From contig JAGTTS010000007.1 in the NCBI GenBank assembly GCA_018223375.1, forward strand, positions 77,711 to 141,710: DNA of 64,000 bases. The letters run 5' to 3'. Each line of letters starts with the position of its first letter. Position 1 is the stretch's first letter. This document shows positions 41,824-51,327 of the stretch, piece by piece. The translations under genes and the position numbers were made by a program. The notes below the pieces were generated by a model. The model saw only the letters and a program-made list of their open reading frames with translations. It did not search any database and was not told where the DNA came from. The stretch is from Clostridiaceae bacterium Marseille-Q3526. Lineage in GTDB: Bacteria; Bacillota; Clostridia; Lachnospirales; Lachnospiraceae.

Positions 41824-44475
41824 ATGAAAGAACTGGAGAAGAACTACAATCCGGCGGACATTGAAGCCCGCCTGTACCAGAAGTGGCTGGACAGCAAGTA
41901 TTTCCACGCAGACGCAGAGCGCGGCAGAAGAGAGGGAAAGAAGCCGTTCACCATTGTAATGCCGCCGCCGAACATTACAGGACAGCTCCACATGGGCCAC
42001 GCTCTGGACAATACCATGCAGGATATTTTAATCCGTTACAAGAGAATGCAGGGCTATGAGGCTCTCTGGCAGCCGGGAACCGACCATGCGGCCATTGCCA
42101 CAGAGGTAAAGGTTATCGACAAGTTAAAGAGCCAGGGCATTGACAAGCACGACCTGGGCCGCGAGGGCTTCTTAGAGAAGGCCTGGGAGTGGAAGGAAGA
42201 GTACGGAAGCAGAATCGTAAATCAGCTGCACAAGCTGGGATCCTCTGCCGACTGGGACAGAGAGCGCTTCACCATGGACGAGGGCTGCTCCGACGCAGTG
42301 CTTGAGGTATTTACAAAGCTCTACGAGAAGGGATATATTTACAAGGGATCCCGCATTATCAATTGGTGTCCTGTATGCCAGACCTCTATTTCTGACGCTG
42401 AAGTAGAGCACGAGGAGCAGGACGGCTTCTTCTGGCACATCAATTATCCGATTGTTGGGGAAGAAGGACGCTTTGTAGAGATTGCCACCACCCGTCCTGA
42501 GACGCTTCTGGGAGATACGGCAGTGGCTGTAAATCCTGAGGACGAGAGATACAAGGATTTAGTGGGAAAAATGTTAAAGCTGCCTCTCACAGACAGGGAG
42601 ATTCCTGTTGTGGCAGACGAGTATGTAGATAAAGAGTTTGGAACCGGCTGCGTAAAGATTACACCGGCCCACGATCCTAACGACTTCGAGGTAGGAAAGC
42701 GCCACAATCTGCCGGAGCTCTGCATTATGAATGACGACGCTACCATCAGCGCGCCGGGCAGGTATTTCGGCATGGACCGCTACGAGGCCAGAAAGGCTAT
42801 GGTGGAGGATTTAAAGGAGCAGGGCCTTTTAGTTAAGGTAGTTCCCCACTCCCACAACGTAGGAACCCACGACCGCTGCGGTACAACCGTAGAGCCGATG
42901 GTAAAGCCACAGTGGTTTGTGAGAATGGACGAGATGGCGAAACCAGCAGTGGAGGCGATCAAGTCAGGAAGGCTGAAATTCGTTCCGGAGAGCTTTGGAA
43001 AGACATATCTTCACTGGCTGGAGGGCATCCGCGACTGGTGTATTTCCAGACAGCTGTGGTGGGGACACAGAATCCCGGCCTACTACTGCGATGAGTGCGG
43101 CGAGATGGTGGTTGCCAAGACCATGCCGGAGAAGTGCCCGAAGTGTGGCTGCGTCCACATGACCCAGGACGAGGATACTTTGGATACCTGGTTCTCCTCC
43201 GCCCTGTGGCCGTTCTCCACGCTGGGATGGCCGAAGAGCACGCCGGAGTACGAGTATTTCTACCCGACAGACGTGCTGGTAACAGGCTACGATATTATCT
43301 TCTTCTGGGTAATCAGAATGGTATTCTCCGGTCTGGAGCAGACTGGAAAGGAGCCGTTTAACACTGTTCTGATCCACGGCCTTGTCAGAGACTCCCAGGG
43401 ACGCAAGATGAGCAAGTCCTTAGGAAACGGCATCGATCCGCTGGAGGTGATCGACAAGTACGGCGCAGACGCCCTGAGAATGACTCTGATGACAGGAAAT
43501 GCTCCTGGAAACGATATGCGCTTCTATTGGGAGAGAGTGGAGGCCAGCAGAAACTTCGCAAACAAGGTATGGAACGCTTCCCGCTTTATTATGATGAATG
43601 TGGAGAAGGCGCCGGAAAGCCAGGCAGCTCTGTCTGATCTGACTATGGCGGATCGCTGGATCCTCTCCAAGGTAAACACTCTGGCCAAGGACGTGACAGA
43701 GAATATGGACAAGTACGAGCTGGGAATTGCTCTTCAGAAGGTTTACGACTTTATCTGGGAGGAGTTCTGCGACTGGTACATCGAGATGGTGAAGCCGCGT
43801 CTCTACAGCGACGAGGATACCACCAAGGCAGCCGCTATCTGGACCTTAAAGACAGTGCTCATCCAGTCCTTAAAGCTCCTGCATCCGTATATGCCGTTTA
43901 TCACAGAGGAGATCTTCTGCAATCTCCAGGAGGAGGAACCGTCTATTATGATTTCCTCCTGGCCGGTTTATAAAGAGGAGTGGAATTTTGCTTCCGAGGA
44001 GAACGCAGTGGAGACTATCAAGGAGGCAGTGCGCGGAATCAGAAACGTCCGCACCTCCATGAACGTGCCGCCCAGCAAGAAGGCAAAGGTTTACGTAGTT
44101 TCCGAGGACGAGTCCCTGCTTGGCATTTTTGAACACAGCAAGGTATTTTTTGCTACCCTCGGATACGCCAGTGAGGTATGCCTCCAGAAGGACAAGACAG
44201 GAATTGCCGACGACGCCGTGTCTGCCGTAATCCCGAAGGCAGCTATCTACATGCCGTTTGCAGAGCTGGTAGACATTGACAAGGAAATCGAGAGACTGCA
44301 GAAGGAAGAAGAGCGCCTGACCAAGGAGCTGGCCCGCGTCAATGGCATGCTTGGAAATGAGAAGTTTGTAAGCCGCGCGCCTGAGGCTAAGATTGCTGAG
44401 GAGAAGGCAAAGCTTGAAAAGTATACTCAGATGATGGACCAGGTAAAAGAGCGCCTGGCTCAGCTTTCCAAGTAG
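41824..44475 (+). CDS. valS: Valine-tRNA ligase
   Basis: 883 residues, normal. Class I synthetase motifs: HIGH variant HMGH in NITGQLHMGHALDNTMQ, and KMSKS in SQGRKMSKSLGNGIDPLEV. The editing (CP1) domain is present (ATTRPETLLGDTAVAVNPED), as are the anticodon-binding domain and the C-terminal coiled coil arm (VDIDKEIERLQKEEERLTKE). It charges tRNA-Val and clears mischarged Thr. GGAGAT lies upstream of the ATG. Controlled by the T-box leader. Confidence 0.97.
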   Translation: MKELEKNYNPADIEARLYQKWLDSKYFHADAERGRREGKKPFTIVMPPPNITGQLHMGHALDNTMQDILIRYKRMQGYEALWQPGTDHAAIATEVKVIDKLKSQGIDKHDLGREGFLEKAWEWKEEYGSRIVNQLHKLGSSADWDRERFTMDEGCSDAVLEVFTKLYEKGYIYKGSRIINWCPVCQTSISDAEVEHEEQDGFFWHINYPIVGEEGRFVEIATTRPETLLGDTAVAVNPEDERYKDLVGKMLKLPLTDREIPVVADEYVDKEFGTGCVKITPAHDPNDFEVGKRHNLPELCIMNDDATISAPGRYFGMDRYEARKAMVEDLKEQGLLVKVVPHSHNVGTHDRCGTTVEPMVKPQWFVRMDEMAKPAVEAIKSGRLKFVPESFGKTYLHWLEGIRDWCISRQLWWGHRIPAYYCDECGEMVVAKTMPEKCPKCGCVHMTQDEDTLDTWFSSALWPFSTLGWPKSTPEYEYFYPTDVLVTGYDIIFFWVIRMVFSGLEQTGKEPFNTVLIHGLVRDSQGRKMSKSLGNGIDPLEVIDKYGADALRMTLMTGNAPGNDMRFYWERVEASRNFANKVWNASRFIMMNVEKAPESQAALSDLTMADRWILSKVNTLAKDVTENMDKYELGIALQKVYDFIWEEFCDWYIEMVKPRLYSDEDTTKAAAIWTLKTVLIQSLKLLHPYMPFITEEIFCNLQEEEPSIMISSWPVYKEEWNFASEENAVETIKEAVRGIRNVRTSMNVPPSKKAKVYVVSEDESLLGIFEHSKVFFATLGYASEVCLQKDKTGIADDAVSAVIPKAAIYMPFAELVDIDKEIERLQKEEERLTKELARVNGMLGNEKFVSRAPEAKIAEEKAKLEKYTQMMDQVKERLAQLSK

Positions 44476-44570
44476 AGAAGCAGAATAAAATACTAAAAAT
44501 GCAAAATCGAGAAAAAATTAGAAAACTGGAAAAGAACAGAAAATTATAAAAACTGAAAAAATCAGATAGA

Positions 44571-44630
44571 AAAACCGGGCAGAGAGACTGGCTGATGTAA
44601 CATGCCAGCTTCTCTGCCCGGTTTTTTACA
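44571..44630 (+). terminator. Terminator after valS
   Basis: AAAACCGGGCAGAGA / TCTCTGCCCGGTTTTTT with an inner CTGGC/GCCAG stem. Confidence 0.85.
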
Positions 44631-44674
44631 CTGCTTTTGCAGGAAATGATATTTTTACAAAAAATGCCGCCGCC

Positions 44675-45313
44675 TTACAGGCCTGCTTCCGGCTGAAACA
44701 TGCGAAGCCCCTTGGAAATGATCTGCTCTACTAAAGAGGCCAGCTGCTCCGGCGTTTCCTTCAGGCCGGAGTCCAGCCAGTACTGTACCAGGCCGATGCA
44801 GCCGGTGACAGTGAAGGAGTAGTAGGCTTCAAAGGCAGAGTCGTCCAGAAGTGTGTTCTGGGAGCTGCGGGAGGTCTGCCGGCCGCCGCCTGCGCCGGGC
44901 CGGAACAGCTCCATCCAGTCCTTCAGGCACTTTTCCCGGACAATATCCTTCAGACGGTTGACAAAATTGATGTCTCCGTTCTGTCCAATCAGAATACTGA
45001 CCATATCGCTGTTCTCCTTCACCAGATGGAAGACGCGGGTGAAGACGAGAGCCGGATTGGACAGCAGATCAGAAGCTTTGAAATGATTCAGCACATCCTC
45101 CAGCTCCTCTAACAGCTCATTTTCAATCTGTTCCATTAAATCGAAGATATCTCTGTAGTGCAGGTAGAAGGTTCCCCTGTTAATATCGGCCTTTTCCGAG
45201 ATTTCCCGCACTGTAATATCCTGAATCCGCTTTGTCTTTAAAAGTTCAGTGAGACACTGGCGGATCACCCGCCGCGTTTTTCTGATTCTCCGATCGAGAG
45301 TTTCTCCCTTCAT
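44675..45313 (-). CDS. TetR/AcrR family regulator
   Basis: 212 residues. The N-terminal HTH DITVREISEKADINRGTFYL with HYRDIFDLMEQIENELLEEL is a standard TetR DNA-binding domain. The C-terminal ligand domain resembles the variable Firmicutes group (FTVTGCIGLVQYWLDSGL). AAGGAG lies upstream of the ATG. It is divergent from the wall-binding protein/MMPL operon, with palindromes over that promoter, so it most likely represses the operon and responds to a compound exported by the MMPL permease. Confidence 0.9.
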   Translation of the reverse strand: MKGETLDRRIRKTRRVIRQCLTELLKTKRIQDITVREISEKADINRGTFYLHYRDIFDLMEQIENELLEELEDVLNHFKASDLLSNPALVFTRVFHLVKENSDMVSILIGQNGDINFVNRLKDIVREKCLKDWMELFRPGAGGGRQTSRSSQNTLLDDSAFEAYYSFTVTGCIGLVQYWLDSGLKETPEQLASLVEQIISKGLRMFQPEAGL

Positions 45314-45364
45314 AATTAAAATCTCCTTTAAATCGATGCCTATTTCTGGAAATGATCACCAGAT

Positions 45365-45500
45365 ATATGCATTAATCAACATATATTTACAATTTGATTA
45401 TTAATGTTCTCTGTGTGGAAAAATGATTATTGTCAATCATTTCGTTCCTGAGTATAATTTATTATAAATCATTAATCAACACATGTCAATTAATAGAATC
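45365..45500. promoter_or_regulatory. Divergent control region: MMPL operon promoter with TetR-operator-like palindromes
   Basis: The plus-strand promoter is TTGTCA (45430-45435), 17 bases, TATAAT (45453-45458). AATGATT/AATCATT inverted arms (45422-45441) straddle the -35, and ATTAAT..ACA/TGT..ATTAAT (45471-45494) lies at the start of the transcript. A third ATTAATCAACATAT (45371-45384) and TTGATTATTAATGTT (45394-45408) lie toward tetR. The recurring ATTAATCAACA/TTGATTAAT sequence is a good candidate for the TetR operator. Confidence 0.6.
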
Positions 45501-45568
45501 TGTGTTTGTTAACAGGATATATGTTGAACACAGGACAAATATCACTATAGCTTGAAAGGAAGATGTAT

Positions 45569-46459
45569 ATGAAGCGAAATAAGAAACACATATCCAGTAT
45601 CTGCCTGGCAGCGGCCCTGCTCTCTCTTTCTGTTCCAGGAACAGTCAGGGCGGAGGAGAGCGCTGGCTGGGTTTCTGACGAAGCGGGATGGAGGTACATA
45701 GAGGCAGACGGAACAGGCGCGGCCCCGGGCTGGAAGCTGATAGACGGATCCTGGTACTGGTTTGAGGACAGCGGACGGATGCGGACGGGATGGCTCCTTC
45801 AGGGCGATACCTGGTATTACCTGGACGATTCCGGCACCATGGCGTCAGGATGGCGGACCATCGGCGGAAAAAGCTACTATTTTACAGAGAGCGGAGCCAT
45901 GAAAACAGGCCACGTGGAGCAGAATGGGACCGTTTATTCCTTCCACAGCGACGGAAGCGTGGACACGGCTAAAAAAGAAAAAAATACAGGCGGCGGAGCC
46001 TTTGAGATCGGTTTTTATGACGAGGCCTGCCAGAATCTGGCGTCCAACTTAAACGAGCTGAAGCTGGACAGTTTTGACGGCGATGAGGACGAAGATTATT
46101 ATGAGGACGACAAAAAGGATTACGACAGGGACGCCAGCTATGAGATCAGCGGAAAGCTGACAGAGATTGCGGCCCACCGCCTTGCCATGGCCAGAGAAAA
46201 AGGGTATGGAAACGGAAAGATCCCGGAGGAAGGCGATCTGACGGATTACTTAAACAGCATCCAGTATAACGGCGGCCGCCGCCATATGGAGGTGTACATC
46301 AAGAATGTGGACGGAGCCGGCGAGGCGGAGGAGAAGCTTCTGGATATCCAGGAGGACGCGAAGAAGCGGCAGGACAGACCGGACTACTACGGCGGGATGG
46401 GAATTGCCCACACAGAGGTAAACGGAAGCGATTACTACATGGTGATCTTTATGAAATAG
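45569..46459 (+). CDS. Exported protein with cell wall-binding repeats and CAP-like C-terminal domain
   Basis: 296 residues. Signal peptide ICLAAALLSLSVPGTVRA; then aromatic wall-binding repeats (GWKLIDGSWYWFEDSGR, GWLLQGDTWYYLDDSGT, GWRTIGGKSYYFTESGA), an acidic stretch (DGDEDEDYYEDD), and a C-terminal region (IAAHRLAMAREKGYGNG, then YYGGMGIAHTEVNGSDYYMV) with the spacing of a degenerate CAP/SCP domain. The start at 45569 has AAAGGAAG 6 bases upstream; an ATG at 45563 abuts it. It is the first gene of the TetR-linked operon, so probably surface-associated with the MMPL system. Confidence 0.78.
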   Translation: MKRNKKHISSICLAAALLSLSVPGTVRAEESAGWVSDEAGWRYIEADGTGAAPGWKLIDGSWYWFEDSGRMRTGWLLQGDTWYYLDDSGTMASGWRTIGGKSYYFTESGAMKTGHVEQNGTVYSFHSDGSVDTAKKEKNTGGGAFEIGFYDEACQNLASNLNELKLDSFDGDEDEDYYEDDKKDYDRDASYEISGKLTEIAAHRLAMAREKGYGNGKIPEEGDLTDYLNSIQYNGGRRHMEVYIKNVDGAGEAEEKLLDIQEDAKKRQDRPDYYGGMGIAHTEVNGSDYYMVIFMK

Positions 46460-46481
46460 ACTGGCAGGGCAGGGAATTCTG

Positions 46482-48686
46482 ATGACGATGCGAACATTAA
46501 TACGGACATTAAAAATAAAAGGAATGCAGCTTTCGGGAGCGCCTGCAGGAGAAAAGCCGAAGTTCAGTCTTCCTGATTTTATCCTGGAAAAGAGCAGAGC
46601 CATTGAAAAGCTGTTTCTCGTTCTGGTGATTCTGTCGGTGATTGCGGCTCCCTTTGTGGAGGTCAATTACGACCTGACGGAGTACCTGCCGGACACAGTG
46701 CAGTCGAAGCAGGGGCTGGATCTGATGGAGGAGAAATTCGGCTATCCAGGAACCGCCAGGGTGATGATTGAGGATGTGACTCTCTATCAGGCAAAGCTTT
46801 ACAAGGATAAGCTGGAAGCTGTGGACGGAGTGGATCAGATTTTGTGGCTGGATATGGGGACAGACGTCTACTCGTCTTCCAGCTTTATCGACAGCAGCGA
46901 TATTGCAGATTATTATAAAGACGGGTCGGCGGTCATGGACGTGACCTTTGTGGAGGGAGATACCAGCAAGAAAACCTCTGAGGCCATTGACGCGATGATG
47001 GAGATTCTGGGGGATAAGGGATACTTTACAGGTCCGGCTGTGCAGAACAAGTCTCTGGAAGAAAATGTCAGCAGGGAAATGAACATGATTCTGGCTCTGG
47101 GCGTCCTGATGATTTTTCTGATTCTCTGTATTACCACCAATTCCTGGTTTGAGCCGGTGCTCTATCTGACCATCATGGGAGTGGCGATCCTTATTAATAA
47201 GGGCACCAATATTTTTTTGGGCCGGATTTCCTTCCTGACGGACAGCGTGTCGGCTGTACTGCAGCTGGCAGTTTCCATGGATTACTCCATTTTCCTGATT
47301 CACGCCTACACCAGGGAAAAACAGAAGGGAATTGAGCAGAGGCAGGCACTCAGAAACGCTATCGACGAGGCGCTCCGCTCCATTTTCGCCAGCAGCCTGA
47401 CGACCATCGTGGGCTTTATCGTGCTGGCTTTTATGAAGTTCAGCATTGGGTTTGATATGGGAATCGTGCTGGCCAAGGGAATTGTAGTCAGCCTGGTTAC
47501 TGTCGTTTTGTTTATGCCTGCCATGATTCTTCGGACCATGTCCTTGATCGAGCGGACGGCCCACCGGCCGTTTCTGCCTGATTTCGAGGGGCTGAGCCGG
47601 AAAATCTATAAAATACGCTGGGCAGTTCTGATTTTTGTGGCAGTGATTATCATTCCCGCCTACACGGCTCAGGGCATGAATTCTTTCCTCTTTGGAAACG
47701 AGTCGGTGGGCGACAGCGAGGGAACGAAGGTCTATGAGGACGAACAGGTGATCAATGAGAAGTTCGGTAGAAGCAATCTGATGATTGCCCTGGTTCCCAA
47801 CACCTCCATGGTGACGGAGAAGGCGTTTTCTGACGAGGTGGAAAGCCTCCCCTATACGAAGTCCGTGACTTCTATGGCAGGGACGCTTCCGGCAGGCATT
47901 CCGGAGAGCTTTCTGCCCAGGTCGGTGACAGAGCTGCTTCACAAGGAGGATTATGCCAGAATCCTGATTTATGTAAAATCCAAGGGGGAGAGTCCCCTGG
48001 CCTACCAGTGCTCTGACGAGATTCAGGCGATTATGAAACGGTATTATCCGGAGCACTCCTATCTGGTGGGAACCACGCCCTCCACTCAGGACATAGAGAC
48101 TACGATCACAAAAGATTATGCCAGGGTGAATGCCATGTCCCTGATCGGCGTGTTCCTGGTAGTCATGTTCAGCTTTAAGTCTCTGATCATACCGCTTATC
48201 ATTATGATTCCCATCGAGGTGGCGGTTTTTATCAATATGGCCGTGCCTTACATTGTGGGGGATACTCTGATTTTTATGGGCTACATTATCGTAAGCTCCA
48301 TCCAGCTGGGGGCTACCGTCGACTATGCGATTTTGACTACCAGCAATTACCTGGAGTGCCGCAGGGAGGCCGGGAAAGAGCAGGCGGTGATTATGGCGTT
48401 AAAGAGAACTATACCGGCGGTGCTGACCTCCGGATCCATCCTGACTGTGGCAGGCTATATGGTTTATAAGATTTCCAGCGTGGCGGCCATCGGAGATCTG
48501 GGACATCTGATCGGCAGGGGAGCCTGGATGAGCATGGTTCTGGTGCTTACGCTGATGCCGGCTTTTCTGGCTCTGTTTGATCACATCCTGATGGATAATG
48601 AGTTTCAGCGGCTCAAGAAAGCCCTGAGCAGGAGGAGCAGAAAAAAGAAGGTACAGGAAAAGGAGGATTCTGGCTATGAAACATAG
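46482..48686 (+). CDS. MMPL/RND family permease
   Basis: 734 residues with two repeats of one plus five membrane spans: an N-terminal anchor (LFLVLVILSVIAAPFVEV), a large external loop, then a five-helix block (LGVLMIFLILCITTNSWFEP, AVLQLAVSMDYSIFLIHAYT), and a duplicate second half (SIQLGATVDYAILTTSNYLE). SMDYSIF and GATVDYAIL carry the conserved Asp-Tyr pairs used for proton coupling. Members export lipids or hydrophobic compounds. It is followed by an overlapping exported protein gene and controlled by the divergent TetR. Confidence 0.88.
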   Translation: MTMRTLIRTLKIKGMQLSGAPAGEKPKFSLPDFILEKSRAIEKLFLVLVILSVIAAPFVEVNYDLTEYLPDTVQSKQGLDLMEEKFGYPGTARVMIEDVTLYQAKLYKDKLEAVDGVDQILWLDMGTDVYSSSSFIDSSDIADYYKDGSAVMDVTFVEGDTSKKTSEAIDAMMEILGDKGYFTGPAVQNKSLEENVSREMNMILALGVLMIFLILCITTNSWFEPVLYLTIMGVAILINKGTNIFLGRISFLTDSVSAVLQLAVSMDYSIFLIHAYTREKQKGIEQRQALRNAIDEALRSIFASSLTTIVGFIVLAFMKFSIGFDMGIVLAKGIVVSLVTVVLFMPAMILRTMSLIERTAHRPFLPDFEGLSRKIYKIRWAVLIFVAVIIIPAYTAQGMNSFLFGNESVGDSEGTKVYEDEQVINEKFGRSNLMIALVPNTSMVTEKAFSDEVESLPYTKSVTSMAGTLPAGIPESFLPRSVTELLHKEDYARILIYVKSKGESPLAYQCSDEIQAIMKRYYPEHSYLVGTTPSTQDIETTITKDYARVNAMSLIGVFLVVMFSFKSLIIPLIIMIPIEVAVFINMAVPYIVGDTLIFMGYIIVSSIQLGATVDYAILTTSNYLECRREAGKEQAVIMALKRTIPAVLTSGSILTVAGYMVYKISSVAAIGDLGHLIGRGAWMSMVLVLTLMPAFLALFDHILMDNEFQRLKKALSRRSRKKKVQEKEDSGYET

Positions 48687-51081
48687 AATGAGAATCAGAA
48701 TCTCAGAAAAAAGAATGGGGAAACGGCTTCTGGCCTCCGTCATGGCCGCGGTAACGGCGTCCACAGCCATTGCCGTGCCGGCGTCTGCAGCGCCTCCCAG
48801 AGTCCAGGTGGACGAGACCATGTATGTCAATCTCGATTATTATGGATCCGAGACGGAGATCAACGTGGTGAAGGGCTGCAGCACCAACGGCGTGACGGAG
48901 TATACAGATTACGGCATTTATGAGAAGGTAGAAAATATGACGGACAGCACAGAGCCGTCTGTGGGGAATGGAAGCGTTACCTGGAAGTTCCCTGACAAGA
49001 ATCAGAGATTTTATTATCAGTGTACCCTTCCGAAGGAAGAGATGGAGCTTCCCTGGACCTTCGACATTTCTTATAAGCTCAATGGCGTGGAGACAGAGCC
49101 AAAAGCCTTAAACGGAGCGTCCGGGCTGGTAGAAATCCATGTGAAGGCAGTCCCGAATCAAAAGGCCAAGGCCTATTTCAGAAACAACATGATTCTGACT
49201 GTGGCAGTTCCGGCTGATATGAGCAAATATTACAGCATCGACGCGCCCGGCTCCCAGCTTCAGTCAGTGGGAAGCTATTCTGCCGCCGTTTTTATGGCGC
49301 TTCCGGGAGAGGAGGGCGATTACACGGTGCGCCTTGGAAGCGACAGCTTCGAGAGCCCCGGAATCGTGATGATGATGGTTCCAGGAACCGCCAGCGCCTT
49401 TGAGCACATTGCAGATTTAAAGGAGGCCAAAGACACCTGGAGAGAGAACGGGGACGCTCTCTATGAAAGCTATGACGCCATGCTGCAGGCCTTTGAATCC
49501 ATGGGCACAGGCGTTTCCACGGTTCAGAGCGGTCTGGGGCAGCTTGAGCAGGGCAGACAGATTTTATCAGGCAGCAGAGCGGCGATTGAGAGCGGATCCG
49601 CCCAGGCCCTTGACGATCTGCTGTCTGTGACAGAGCAGACGTCGAAGCTGATTCCTTATCTGGAGACGGCCCAGAACGCGGTGACGGACATTAACGACAA
49701 CGCCAGGGCCATCTACAATACCATGGAGGATATGCAGGATGAGCTGGACGATCTGTACAGCGGATTAAAGTCTCTGCAGCATTCCCTGGAACGTGCTTCT
49801 GACAGCATCGGAGCCGGTATCACGGCTGCCGAGCAGCAGGCCATAGCGGAGGAGATCCAGAAAAAGGCAGGGCAGCTGGAGCAGATTCTGGCGGCCCTGG
49901 GACAGCTGGGGCAGGGCGCAGGCGGAAGCTGGCAGCTTGCCTTGGAAGACTGGGAGGATCTGGAGGAAGCCCTTTCAGAGGCAGATTCCTTCCGCTATGA
50001 CAGAGGTTCCGCAAAAAAGCCTGACGGACAGGAATTGTCAGAGAAAGACAGCTCAGAAGGCGCTGGAAAGGCCACGGCAAGCAGTGCAGAGGAGAAAGGG
50101 ACACAAGAGGAAAAGAGAGAAGACGAGTCAGAAAACAGCAGTGTGACGGCTTTTTCCACTGATGAGGAGCCTGTGCTTTTGGATCCGGACAGGAGAGGGC
50201 CTTCTGGAGAGCCTGGATCCGGCGGGGATAATGACGCGGACTTTGAAGAATGGCAGGAGTGGCAGGACGAGGAGCTGGAGAAGTACGCAGACCAGGTGGA
50301 GGCGGGACTTCAGACTGTGTCTGGAACCTCCTATGGCGGAGACGTCGGTCTCCTGCTCCAGATGGTGAAAGAACTGCTTGGAAGCTCAGACGAGACCATT
50401 GCGAAGGCCGGAGCCCTGATCCAGAAAATCAACGGACTCTGTTCCGTCATCTCCGAGGCTGGGGAGGATACGGCCAGGGTGGTGAAGGAACTTCGAAGCT
50501 GCACGGATCAGCTGGTAAACCTGCTAGACGACACAAGAGTGATGATTGACACGATGGACAGCTATGTGCCCTCCATGCTGGATGCTCTGGGAGCTACAGA
50601 GGAGCTGATGAACCGTCTGGCAAAAGCTATGGGAAGCACGGAGAGCGTGCTGCGCGCCGTTCACAATACTCTGGCAGCTGCCGGAGATTCTCTGGACGGG
50701 GGAGCCAAAAACACCCTGGCAGGAATGCAGGAGCTGTTAAACCACAGCCTGACAGCCATTGAGAGCTTAAAGCAGGTGAGAGGGGCCAGCCGGAATATGA
50801 AGGATACGCTGGATGAACAGCTGGACAAATTTGAGGAGGAAAACAATTTCCTGAATCTGGATCCAGGCGAAGATCTGGTATCTTTCACCTCCGGGAAAAA
50901 TCCTTCCCCCCACAGCATTCAGATCCTTTTAAGAACGGAGGAGATAGACGACGAGGCGTTAAGCGGAGACACGGCAGATCTGGAGGCCTCCGCCCAGGCA
51001 GATCCGGGGCCTCTGGCCAGAATCTGGAACGTGCTTGTAAAGATTGTGAAAGCGGTTGTCGATATTTTTAAAAAAAGGTAG
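48676..51081 (+). CDS. Large exported coiled-coil protein, partner of the MMPL permease
   Basis: 801 residues. A signal peptide (LLASVMAAVTASTAIAVPAS-AA) precedes a beta-rich N-terminal part (MYVNLDYYGSETEINVVKGC), long helical segments of heptad type (SLQHSLERASDSIGAGITAA), an acidic low-complexity middle (SSEGAGKATASSAEEK) and a C-terminal hydrophobic-basic end (ARIWNVLVKIVKAVVDIFKK) that may be a membrane anchor. It overlaps the MMPL gene by 11 bases with AAGGAGG upstream. Similar proteins accompany Firmicutes MMPL permeases, akin to YhgE/ESAT-type partners, suggesting an extracytoplasmic adaptor. The precise function is unknown. Confidence 0.75.
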   Translation: MKHRMRIRISEKRMGKRLLASVMAAVTASTAIAVPASAAPPRVQVDETMYVNLDYYGSETEINVVKGCSTNGVTEYTDYGIYEKVENMTDSTEPSVGNGSVTWKFPDKNQRFYYQCTLPKEEMELPWTFDISYKLNGVETEPKALNGASGLVEIHVKAVPNQKAKAYFRNNMILTVAVPADMSKYYSIDAPGSQLQSVGSYSAAVFMALPGEEGDYTVRLGSDSFESPGIVMMMVPGTASAFEHIADLKEAKDTWRENGDALYESYDAMLQAFESMGTGVSTVQSGLGQLEQGRQILSGSRAAIESGSAQALDDLLSVTEQTSKLIPYLETAQNAVTDINDNARAIYNTMEDMQDELDDLYSGLKSLQHSLERASDSIGAGITAAEQQAIAEEIQKKAGQLEQILAALGQLGQGAGGSWQLALEDWEDLEEALSEADSFRYDRGSAKKPDGQELSEKDSSEGAGKATASSAEEKGTQEEKREDESENSSVTAFSTDEEPVLLDPDRRGPSGEPGSGGDNDADFEEWQEWQDEELEKYADQVEAGLQTVSGTSYGGDVGLLLQMVKELLGSSDETIAKAGALIQKINGLCSVISEAGEDTARVVKELRSCTDQLVNLLDDTRVMIDTMDSYVPSMLDALGATEELMNRLAKAMGSTESVLRAVHNTLAAAGDSLDGGAKNTLAGMQELLNHSLTAIESLKQVRGASRNMKDTLDEQLDKFEEENNFLNLDPGEDLVSFTSGKNPSPHSIQILLRTEEIDDEALSGDTADLEASAQADPGPLARIWNVLVKIVKAVVDIFKKR

Positions 51082-51212
51082 CGCCAGTACGCGCTGCCTC
51101 AGACGGGAAAAGCAGGCGTTTCAGGCGGCTTTCTGTGAAGTCTTTCAGGCGGATCGGAGGGCCGCTTTGTTTTTCCTGTCGAGAAAGCGGAAAATTTACC
51201 GAAATAAACTTC

Positions 51213-51240
51213 TTGCATAATAGCGAGCTTATATTATAAT
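51213..51240 (+). promoter_or_regulatory. Promoter of folC
   Basis: TTGCAT (51213-51218), 16 bases, TATAAT (51235-51240). The predicted start at about 51247 coincides with an in-frame ATG that therefore cannot serve as an ordinary start. Confidence 0.65.
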
Positions 51241-51327
51241 AGAGAGATGAACAAAAAGAAAAAGCCTGCACAAGGGACAGGCTGTCTGCAGACAGAGGAA
51301 GCAGACAGAAGAAAGGACAGGAAAGAC

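Noticed and set aside
46509..48056. 515-codon minus-strand open frame
   Set aside because: Antisense to the MMPL permease, whose membrane topology and motifs are clear.
51247..51327. Upstream in-frame ATG of folC
   Set aside because: Coincides with the predicted transcription start, has no ribosome binding site, and would add a lysine-rich tail absent from the family.
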